NCBI GenBank assembly: GCA_001773855.1
Contig: MEXZ01000133.1
Location: 1-7,828, forward strand
Source of the DNA: Candidatus Aminicenantes bacterium RBG_13_64_14
GTDB lineage: Bacteria > Acidobacteriota > Aminicenantia > Aminicenantales > Saccharicenantaceae
DNA: 7,828 nucleotides
Direction of reading: 5' to 3'
Shown here piece after piece: positions 1 to 5,330 of this stretch. The number at the start of each line of letters is the position of its first letter. Position 1 is the first letter of the stretch. Made by a program: the position numbers and the translations under genes. The notes under the pieces are model-generated. The model saw only the letters and a list, made by a program, of their open reading frames with translations. It was not told the origin of the DNA and did no database searches.

Positions 1-1
1 G

Positions 2-1219
2 ACCTCCGAGGGAATAGCCCTTTCCGGAAATTACGCCTATCTCGCCGACGGAAGCGCCGGTCTCAAATTCATCGATGTGAGCGCGCCGTCCGCGCCGCGG
101 CAGGTGGCTTCGCTAGTCGCCTCCGGCTATGCCCGCAGCGTTTCCGTCGACGGGAGATATCTTTGCGCCGGCAGTCTTTATGACGGCGGATTTCAAATCC
201 TCGATGTGGCCGACCCCGCCGCTCCCGTCGTCGTCTCGACCAACAAATACACAATGTATAACGAAGGCTGGGGAGTGGTCCTGAAGGGGAACCTCGCCTG
301 CGTCGTGGATTACTTCTCGGGCCTCTTCTTCATGGACGTCTCCGCGCCTCAAAACCCGGTGAGAACGGGAGTTTTTTTCACGCCCAGTACCATCGTCGCG
401 GCCGCGGTCCAAGACCGGTACGCCTATGCGGTTGGTGAGCTGTCGGGCGTGCAGGTCGTTGACCTCTCCGACCCGTTTCGGGCGGATTCGGTGGGAATGA
501 CCACCATCTTCCGCGGAGTCCAGGGCCTCGCCGCAGGCGGCCGCTACGCCTATGTCACGGACCGCTGGTCGGTGAAGATTTTTGACGTCTCGGACCCCGC
601 CAAACCCAAGGCCGCCCGTATGTGGAATTCTCCCGCGGGCGCGCCCCGCACGATCGTTGTCCGGGGGAACACCGCTTATCTCACGGCTGACAACGCCGGC
701 CTTTTCGTGATCGACATCACCGATCCGCTCTCACCGTCGGTCGTGGGCTCCTATAAAATGCCGCGTTTCACCTACGGCCTGGCCGTCGAGGGGGATTACG
801 CGTACCTGGCCAACAGCGATACGGGGTTCCACATCCTCGATATCCGGAAGCCCGCTGCGCCTGCCCTGGTTGCCTCGCTGAAGCTTGATGGTGAGCCCTG
901 CGGAGTTGCCCTCCGAGGCGACTTCGCTTATGTGGCCTCGGGCCCGGCCGGCCTTCAGATCATCGATATCGGACAGCCCGCCGCGCCCAAGATTAAGGGT
1001 TCATTCCCATCCGGAGATTTTTCGAGTTCCGTCGTTCTCAGCGGCGACTCCGCCTATGTCGCGGATGGAAACGCGGGCGTCTTGAAGATCGCGATCGGCA
1101 ACCCGGCCGCACCGAAACTCGAAGCCTCGTTCGACACGCCGGGCGAAGCGCTGGCCGTAGCACTAAGCGGTGCGCTTGTTCTGGTCGCCGACTCGAATTC
1201 TCTCATCCTCTTGAGATAG
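2..1219 (+). CDS. LVIVD-repeat beta-propeller protein, 5'-truncated by window edge
   Basis: The reading frame is already open at base 2, so the N-terminus and any signal peptide lie outside the window; 405 residues are visible. The protein is built from about nine complete units of roughly 41-45 residues plus a final partial one. Each unit follows the pattern hydrophobic-x-V-x-G-x-x-A-Y-V-A-x-x-x-x-G-L-x-I-I-D-I-x-x-P-x-x-P. Clear examples are GDYAYLANSDTGFHILDI and GDFAYVASGPAGLQIIDI. This is the LVIVD repeat, known from predicted beta-propellers of bacterial and archaeal surface or periplasmic proteins; molecular function is generally unknown. No catalytic motif is visible. The chain ends with a half unit (VALSGALVLVADSNSLILLR) directly at a TAG that coincides with the start of a GGGGTCAGG repeat, so a few C-terminal residues may have been replaced. 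An internal GTG at 77 is not the start, because upstream codons continue the same repeat pattern. Confidence 0.88.
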   Translation, partial: TSEGIALSGNYAYLADGSAGLKFIDVSAPSAPRQVASLVASGYARSVSVDGRYLCAGSLYDGGFQILDVADPAAPVVVSTNKYTMYNEGWGVVLKGNLACVVDYFSGLFFMDVSAPQNPVRTGVFFTPSTIVAAAVQDRYAYAVGELSGVQVVDLSDPFRADSVGMTTIFRGVQGLAAGGRYAYVTDRWSVKIFDVSDPAKPKAARMWNSPAGAPRTIVVRGNTAYLTADNAGLFVIDITDPLSPSVVGSYKMPRFTYGLAVEGDYAYLANSDTGFHILDIRKPAAPALVASLKLDGEPCGVALRGDFAYVASGPAGLQIIDIGQPAAPKIKGSFPSGDFSSSVVLSGDSAYVADGNAGVLKIAIGNPAAPKLEASFDTPGEALAVALSGALVLVADSNSLILLR

Positions 1220-1320
1220 GGGTCAGGTCTTAACAATCAACAAATTCAGGGCGTCAGCAAGCCGGCTGCGAACGTCCGGGCGATGGGCGAATTTCCCCCC
1301 CCGGGACGGAATTGACCCCC
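1219..1320. repeat. REP-like intergenic element bounded by GGGGTCA / TGACCCC
   Basis: The element begins GGGGTCAGGTCTT at 1219 and ends TGACCCC at 1313-1319, giving 7-bp inverted ends 87 bases apart. It also holds CGGGACGG at 1302-1309 and a run of eight C at 1295-1302. GGGGTCAGGTCTT-type ends recur between genes in many bacterial genomes, and I associate them with REP-associated tyrosine transposase (IS200-like) repeats; that association is recalled, not tested. No transposase gene is present, so if this is such an element it is a non-autonomous one. Its left edge overlaps the last base of the LVIVD gene's stop codon. Confidence 0.5.
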
Positions 1321-1330
1321 GCATATTCTC

Positions 1331-1343
1331 ATAGGACCGTCCC
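1331..1343. repeat. Left copy of 13-bp inverted repeat ATAGGACCGTCCC
   Basis: ATAGGACCGTCCC here is the exact reverse complement of GGGACGGTCCTAT at 3453-3465. The core GGACCGTCC is itself a near-palindrome. The two copies lie on either side of the hydrolase/maturase gene pair, about 2.1 kb apart. An ATTT run follows this copy (ATTTTTT), and the other copy has a similar GATTTAT in the equivalent orientation, so the similarity extends slightly beyond the 13 bases. Confidence 0.7.
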
Positions 1344-1351
1344 ATTTTTTC

Positions 1352-1380
1352 TTGACAGGCGGGAAGTGCGCCAATACGAT
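1352..1380 (+). promoter_or_regulatory. Sigma-70-type promoter for the dienelactone hydrolase gene
   Basis: A perfect -35 box TTGACA (1352-1357) is separated by exactly 17 bases from TACGAT (1375-1380), a good -10 box. Transcription would start near 1387, leaving a leader of about 37 bases with no room for a riboswitch. The promoter begins nine bases after the left 13-bp repeat copy, so the gene carries its own strong constitutive-looking signal. No operator palindrome overlapping it was evident. Confidence 0.7.
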
Positions 1381-1410
1381 GGTTGCGTCCGCAGGAACAT
1401 AACAATATCG

Positions 1411-1417
1411 AGGAGGG
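1411..1417 (+). promoter_or_regulatory. Ribosome binding site AGGAGGG
   Basis: AGGAGGG lies six bases before the ATG at 1424, a near-ideal Shine-Dalgarno sequence. It fixes that ATG as the start and, with the promoter, suggests strong expression. Confidence 0.8.
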
Positions 1418-1423
1418 ACAAGC

Positions 1424-2287
1424 ATGAGCCTTGAAACGAAAGACCTTTATGAAAAGTACGCGCGCGGCGCCATGGACCGCCGGGAATTCCTGGAAAAGCT
1501 GGCCGCGCTCGCCGGCGGGACGGCCGCCGCTGTCGTGCTCCTGCCGGCCCTTGAAGTTAAAGGCGACAGCGGCGCGCCACAGTTGGTGCCGAGGGACGAC
1601 CCCCGCCTCGAGACAGAATACACTAAGTATCCGACCGAAAGCGGCGAAATGCGCGCCTACCGGGCCCGGCCGAAAGACGCCGGGAAGCTCGCCGGTGTTA
1701 TCGTCATCCACGAAAACCGGGGGCTCAACGCCCACATCGAGGACATCACCCGGCGTGTTGCACTCGAGGGGTTCCTGGCCGTCGCCCCGGACGCCTTGAC
1801 GGCTTCCGGCGGCACTCCGGAAAATTCCGACGAGGCCCGTCTCCTCCTCCAGAAGCTCGACCGCGAGGCCAACACCAAGAACTTCGTCGCCGCCGTCGCC
1901 TACCTTAAGACGCATCCCCAGGCGACGGGCAAGGTCGGCTGCATGGGATTCTGCTGGGGCGGCGGGGTTACGAACCAGGTGGCCGTCCACGCCCCCGAAT
2001 TGAGCGCGGCCGTCCCCTTCTACGGCATGCAGCCGGCGCCCGAGGAGGTCCCGAAAATCAAGGCGGCCATGCTCATCCACTACGCCGGCGATGATGAGAG
2101 GATCAACGCGGGCATCCCCGTCTTCGAGGAGGCCCTCAAGAAAGCCGGCGTCGAGCACACGATCCACATGTACGAGGGCGCCGGGCACGCCTTCATGAAC
2201 GACACCGGCTCCCGTTACAACAAAGAAGCGGCCGATCTCGCCTGGCGGCGGACGATCGCCTTCCTCAAAGAGAAGCTCAAGTCTTAG
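1424..2287 (+). CDS. Dienelactone hydrolase family protein with Tat-type N-terminus
   Basis: The 287-residue protein is an alpha/beta-hydrolase of the dienelactone hydrolase (carboxymethylenebutenolidase) family. The family's cysteine triad is visible: nucleophile C177 in GFCWGGG, acid D223 in YAGDDERIN, and H255 in GAGHAF. E97 in IHENRGLN matches the conserved glutamate that positions the cysteine in the type enzyme. The first about 45 residues are an extension with a twin-arginine motif (DRREFL, residues 18-23) followed by an Ala-rich hydrophobic stretch (27-43), so Tat export or membrane anchoring is inferred; no clear AxA cleavage site follows. Related family members carry a similar leader. 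It has its own promoter and strong ribosome binding site. Its end overlaps the convergent maturase gene by 11 bases. Family members act on lactones and small esters; the true substrate here is unknown. Confidence 0.9.
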   Translation: MSLETKDLYEKYARGAMDRREFLEKLAALAGGTAAAVVLLPALEVKGDSGAPQLVPRDDPRLETEYTKYPTESGEMRAYRARPKDAGKLAGVIVIHENRGLNAHIEDITRRVALEGFLAVAPDALTASGGTPENSDEARLLLQKLDREANTKNFVAAVAYLKTHPQATGKVGCMGFCWGGGVTNQVAVHAPELSAAVPFYGMQPAPEEVPKIKAAMLIHYAGDDERINAGIPVFEEALKKAGVEHTIHMYEGAGHAFMNDTGSRYNKEAADLAWRRTIAFLKEKLKS

Positions 2288-3431
2288 TGCCAGTCTTCTG
2301 CCGGGCCCACACGTCGGCTACCGCCTCGACGAAAGGCCGGACGCGGCGGAAAAATTTTTTGTAGCCGGCGCAGAGATAGTTGAGGCCCGGCTCTCCGTCC
2401 GGGGCGCGAGAGAAGCGGTTCTTCGGGCACTCGCCGTTACACATCACCCGAACGTCGCAGGAGCGGCAGACTTCCGGCAGCTTTCCGAGCTTGGCCAGCC
2501 CGAAGGCGCGTTGGTGCGGGCTCTCGAGGAGCTCGACGAGCGGCGTTTCCCGGATATTGCCCAGGCAGTGCTCCGCGTCCACATAGTGATCGCAGGAGAA
2601 AAAATCCCCGTTCCGCTCGACGACCGGGATATCGCCGCAGACCGGCCGGAAGATGCAGACCGAGTGCTCCTGGCCGAAGGCCGTGCGGGCCGCCTCCTCG
2701 ATGATTTGCACCTTGATCCGCCCGATGTCACGGCTCTGCCACTCGTCGAAGACGGCGCAGAGAAAATCGCCCCAGGCTTCGGACGGAACGGACTCTGGGC
2801 TGACACCTCCCGGGGCCTCAGTCCGCGGTTCGACGAGAGGAAGAAAGGTTACACAGGAGGCGCCGATCTCTCTGAAAAACCCGTAAACGTCTGAGGGGCA
2901 CCGAGCATTCGCGCCGCTGACCACGCAGAGAATGTCGGTCGGGACACAGTGCCGCACCAGGATCTCGTAGCCGCGCATCGTTTCGTCGAAAGTGGATTGC
3001 CCGTTCCGGGTCAGGCGATGGCGGTCGTGAAGGTCTCGCGGGCCGTCCAGGCTGAGCCCGACGGCAAACCTTTCGGCGGCGAGGAATCGGCCCCAATCCT
3101 CGTCGAAAAGGGTGCCGTTGGTCTGCATCCCGTTGGCGATGCGGCGGCCGGGCGGGTAGAGCCGGCGCTGGATTTCGACGATCGTCCGGAAATAGTCGAC
3201 ACCCAGGACCGCGGGCTCGCCGCCGTGCCAGGAGAAGCGGACGATCTCGTCGGGAGAGGCGGCGATGTGCTGGGCGATGTATCGTTCGAGGATGTCTTCG
3301 GGCATGCGGGGCGGCCCGGCCTCGGGGCCGAGCGGCCTTTTCTCCAGATAATAGCAGTAGCGGCAGGCCAGGTTGCAGGCAGCCCCGGCCGGCTTGACGA
3401 ACACCTGAAATCCGCGTGACGCGACGGTCAT
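2277..3431 (-). CDS. Anaerobic sulfatase maturase (anSME), radical SAM/SPASM protein
   Basis: The 384-residue protein has the radical SAM CxxxCxxC motif at C19, C23 and C26 (ACNLACRYCYYLEK) and the GGE motif at 70-72 (SWHGGEP). Its C-terminal SPASM region supplies cysteines for two auxiliary 4Fe-4S clusters: C259, C265, C280, then C322, C325, C331, C335 and C354, the run CRSCDVRVMCNGECPKNRF being characteristic. This spacing closely matches what I recall of Clostridium perfringens anSME, including an aspartate directly after the third cysteine (D281 here), which is the proposed catalytic base. Such enzymes use S-adenosylmethionine to oxidise a Cys or Ser of a sulfatase to formylglycine, anaerobically in the cytoplasm. 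No sulfatase lies in the window, so the partner is elsewhere or the substrate differs. The ATG at 3431 gives the usual short N-terminus, although no good Shine-Dalgarno precedes it. Confidence 0.88.
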   Translation of the reverse strand: MTVASRGFQVFVKPAGAACNLACRYCYYLEKRPLGPEAGPPRMPEDILERYIAQHIAASPDEIVRFSWHGGEPAVLGVDYFRTIVEIQRRLYPPGRRIANGMQTNGTLFDEDWGRFLAAERFAVGLSLDGPRDLHDRHRLTRNGQSTFDETMRGYEILVRHCVPTDILCVVSGANARCPSDVYGFFREIGASCVTFLPLVEPRTEAPGGVSPESVPSEAWGDFLCAVFDEWQSRDIGRIKVQIIEEAARTAFGQEHSVCIFRPVCGDIPVVERNGDFFSCDHYVDAEHCLGNIRETPLVELLESPHQRAFGLAKLGKLPEVCRSCDVRVMCNGECPKNRFSRAPDGEPGLNYLCAGYKKFFRRVRPFVEAVADVWARQKTGTKT

Positions 3432-3487
3432 AGGCTTATCGCTACATAAATCGGGACGGTCCTATTTTAAATTAAATCGCGACGGTC
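3420..3487. repeat. Three spaced copies of CGSGACGGTC around the maturase start
   Basis: CGCGACGGTC occurs at 3420-3429 and again exactly at 3478-3487, with CGGGACGGTC (one change) at 3452-3461. The second and third share a longer AAATCGSGACGGTC (3448-3461 and 3474-3487). The first copy lies inside the maturase gene and, read on the - strand, contributes its opening codons. The spacing (32 and 26 bases) is irregular, unlike a CRISPR. The surroundings are markedly AT-rich compared with the genes. Confidence 0.6.
3453..3465. repeat. Right copy of 13-bp inverted repeat GGGACGGTCCTAT
   Basis: This is the exact reverse complement of 1331-1343 and is nested in the GACGGTC repeat cluster. With its partner it brackets the convergent hydrolase and maturase genes. 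No target-site duplication or transposase was found beside it. Confidence 0.7.
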
Positions 3488-3504
3488 TTTCTATTCAGGC
3501 GGGG

Positions 3505-3558
3505 AATTCGAAATATCCGAATTAGAATTTCGGTAATTATATGCCTGGCACCGAATTA
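3505..3558. repeat. AT-rich palindrome cluster with TGCCTGGCA repeat
   Basis: AATTCG (3505-3510) and CGAATT (3518-3523) form a six-base stem with a seven-base loop. CCGAA (3517-3521) and TTCGG (3529-3533) form an overlapping alternative stem. CCGAATTA is repeated directly at 3517-3524 and 3551-3558. TGCCTGGCA (3542-3550) is a palindrome about a central T and belongs to the TGCCTGGCACC type of dispersed repeat I recall from bacterial intergenic regions. The block ends next to the truncated VapC remnant and could be the agent of its disruption. Confidence 0.45.
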
Positions 3559-3560
3559 AA

Positions 3561-3656
3561 CACCCGGGCATCGTGGACCTTCGAATCCGAGATCCGGCCG
3601 GCGCGCAGAAGTGAACTCAGTCGCTCCCAGTGGTCTTCCGATTCGGCAAGAAATCG
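3561..3656 (-). pseudogene. Remnant of a VapC-type PIN-domain toxin gene
   Basis: Read on the - strand, 32 codons encode RFLAESEDHWERLSSLLRAG followed by RISDSKVHDARV. This resembles the second half of VapC-like PIN-domain ribonucleases, where a pattern such as F-L-x-E-x-x-x-H-W-x-x-L-x-x-L-L-x-A-G-R leads to V-H-D-A-x-I, the Asp being one of the metal-binding acids. Similarity stops directly after HDARV, where the frame runs into the TGCCTGGCA repeat and the downstream end of the domain is missing. Upstream, the frame reaches a stop about 13 codons before the fragment and lacks the first half of the domain. There is no antitoxin gene. It is therefore a dead fragment. The match is from memory of family patterns, and the fragment is short. 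Confidence 0.55.
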
Positions 3657-3665
3657 AATTCCGGC

Positions 3666-3694
3666 TTGACCCGGCATCGGACTGAAGGTATTTT
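3666..3694 (+). promoter_or_regulatory. Sigma-70-type promoter for the lipid operon
   Basis: TTGACC (3666-3671) and TATTTT (3689-3694) are separated by 17 bases. Transcription would begin near 3701, about 16 bases before the TTG start at 3717, so the leader is very short. The site lies inside the longer open frame that begins with GTG at 3630, which argues against that upstream start. Confidence 0.55.
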
Positions 3695-3704
3695 AGTCTC
3701 GCGT

Positions 3705-3710
3705 GGAGGT
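3705..3710 (+). promoter_or_regulatory. Ribosome binding site GGAGGT that selects a TTG start
   Basis: GGAGGT lies six bases before TTG at 3717. The GTG at 3630 has no comparable sequence in front of it. This site, together with the promoter just upstream, indicates that translation begins at the TTG. Confidence 0.75.
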
Positions 3711-3716
3711 GGCCGC

Positions 3717-5330
3717 TTGAAACGCTGGAATGGCTGGGGAAGCGCTGAAATCGATTATCCCGTCCCTCCCTCTGCCCTGACCTATCTCAATGATGCCCTC
3801 GGCCCGCCTGAACCAGGACCTTCGGTCCCGCTCGAGAGCATCGTGCGGCGCCTCCCTCCCTCCCGTCTTCCCGATCACCCGCTCGTCAGCCTGGACCCCG
3901 AATTGAGGCTCCGCCACGCCCGCGGGCAATCGCTTCCGGATTGGATCGCTCTCCGGTTCGGCCGGCTCGACCGCTTTCCCGACGGCGTGGCCCGGCCCGG
4001 TTCCGATCAGGACGTGGAGAAAATCCTCGCTTTCGCCAAGGAGACGGGGACCTGGCTGATCCCCTACGGCGGGGGGACGAGCGTCGTCGGGCACATCAAC
4101 CCGCCGCCGGCCGACCATCCTGTTCTGACCGTAAGCATGGAAAGGATGCGGCGGATGTCCGATCTGGATGAGGCCAGCCGCATCGCCACCTTTGAGGCCG
4201 GGGTGACCGGCCCCCACCTCGAAGCCCAGTTGCGGGCCCGCGGCTATACCCTCGGTCACTTTCCCCAGTCCTTCGAATATTCCACCCTGGGCGGATGGAT
4301 CGCCACCCGCTCCAGCGGACAGCAGTCCCTCTACTACGGTCGCATCGAAGACCTATTCGCCGGCGGAAGGATGATCACTCCAGCCGGCCGGATCGAGATG
4401 CCTCCCTTCCCGGCGAGCGCCGCCGGCCCGGACCTGCGCCAGGCCGTTCTCGGCTCCGAGGGCCGGCTCGGCATCATCACCCGGGCATGCGTACGTGTAA
4501 GCCTTGTCCCCCAGCTGGAAAGGTTCCATGGCATCTTCTTCCCCGGCCTGGAGCAGGGCGCTGCCGCCGTGAGAGAGATGGTGCAGTCGCGGCTTCAGCT
4601 TTCGATGCTGCGCCTGAGCGACAGCCTCGAAACTGACGTCAGCCTGGCCCTGACCGGAAACGAACGGATGGTCCGGCTGCTCAACGGCCTGCTGCGGGTC
4701 CGCGGACTCAAGGACAGGGACGAAAAATGCATGCTTTTCATGGGTATCACTAGGGCGCGGGGCCTGGCCCGAAAGACCCGCCGGATGGCTTTGGAGATCG
4801 CCCGCGAGCACGGCGGCGTCCACGTCGGCCGCAAGATGGGTAACGAATGGCGCAAAGGCCGGTTCAAGACGCCTTACCTGCGGAATGCTCTCTGGGACCT
4901 CGGCTATGCCGTCGACACCCTGGAAACCGCCATGACCTGGAGCGACCTTCCGACTGCCACCGAAGCGGTGTTAAAGGCGCTGCGGCAAGGGCTGGAAGAC
5001 AGGGGCGAGCGCGTTCTCGCCTTCAGCCATATTTCCCATGTCTACGCGACAGGGGCGAGCATTTACGTGACCTACCTCTTTCGTCTCGCGGCGGACGTCG
5101 AGGAGACGTTGGCCCGGTGGAAGAAACTGAAAGCTTCAGCCAGCGAGGCGCTCGTCGCCCGCGGAGGGACGATTTCCCATCAGCACGGTGTCGGCCTTGA
5201 CCATCTGCCTTGGATGGAATCCGAGAAAGGCAAGCTGGGCCTGCAGGGGCTGGGTGCCCTGGCCAAGGTCTTTGATCCAGGGGGCATCATGAACCCGGGA
5301 AAGCTCTTCAGAAGCGAGTGGACGCGGTGA
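3717..5330 (+). CDS. FAD-binding oxidase of the alkyl-DHAP synthase (AGPS) family
   Basis: From the TTG start the protein has 537 residues, beginning (L/M)KRWNGWG, a beginning I recall from bacterial relatives. The FAD-binding PCMH-type domain shows PYGGGTSVVGH (116-126), the EAGVTG and GYTLGHFPQSFEYSTLGGW blocks, and GSEGRLGIIT. The C-terminal half matches AGPS rather than generic glycolate oxidases: R299 in MLRLSD, the paired segment YLRNALWDLGYAVDTLETA, Y450 in ASIYVTYLFRL, and HQHGVG at 488-493, where animal AGPS has HHHGVG. AGPS replaces the acyl chain of acyl-DHAP with a fatty alcohol, the committing step of ether lipid synthesis, with FAD as a non-redox-neutral participant. A 2-hydroxyacid dehydrogenase remains possible. 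It opens a three-gene operon and overlaps the next gene by four bases. A longer frame from GTG 3630 would read through the promoter and is rejected. Confidence 0.82.
   Translation: MKRWNGWGSAEIDYPVPPSALTYLNDALGPPEPGPSVPLESIVRRLPPSRLPDHPLVSLDPELRLRHARGQSLPDWIALRFGRLDRFPDGVARPGSDQDVEKILAFAKETGTWLIPYGGGTSVVGHINPPPADHPVLTVSMERMRRMSDLDEASRIATFEAGVTGPHLEAQLRARGYTLGHFPQSFEYSTLGGWIATRSSGQQSLYYGRIEDLFAGGRMITPAGRIEMPPFPASAAGPDLRQAVLGSEGRLGIITRACVRVSLVPQLERFHGIFFPGLEQGAAAVREMVQSRLQLSMLRLSDSLETDVSLALTGNERMVRLLNGLLRVRGLKDRDEKCMLFMGITRARGLARKTRRMALEIAREHGGVHVGRKMGNEWRKGRFKTPYLRNALWDLGYAVDTLETAMTWSDLPTATEAVLKALRQGLEDRGERVLAFSHISHVYATGASIYVTYLFRLAADVEETLARWKKLKASASEALVARGGTISHQHGVGLDHLPWMESEKGKLGLQGLGALAKVFDPGGIMNPGKLFRSEWTR

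Noticed and set aside
1223..2188. 321-codon open frame on the - strand across the hydrolase
   Set aside because: It is antisense to a gene with an intact catalytic triad and runs into the intergenic repeat; no domain is recognisable.
2511..2894. 127-codon + strand open frame inside the maturase
   Set aside because: It is a shadow of the SPASM-containing gene on the opposite strand and has no recognisable domain.
3420..3487. Possible CRISPR from three similar short repeats
   Set aside because: The repeats are only about 10-14 bases, imperfect and unevenly spaced, and no cas gene is present.
3536..3541. TATAAT on the - strand as a -10 box for the maturase
   Set aside because: No -35-like hexamer sits at 16-18 bases and it is about 105 bases from the start codon in an AT-rich repeat, so a chance match is likely.
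3630..3716. 29-codon N-terminal extension of the AGPS-like protein from GTG 3630
   Set aside because: The extension overlaps the promoter and the VapC remnant, has no ribosome binding site and looks unlike the family. GGAGGT before TTG 3717 fits better.
3693..4259. 188-codon open frame on the - strand at the 5' end of the AGPS-like gene
   Set aside because: It is a mirror of conserved FAD-domain coding sequence with low-complexity translation.
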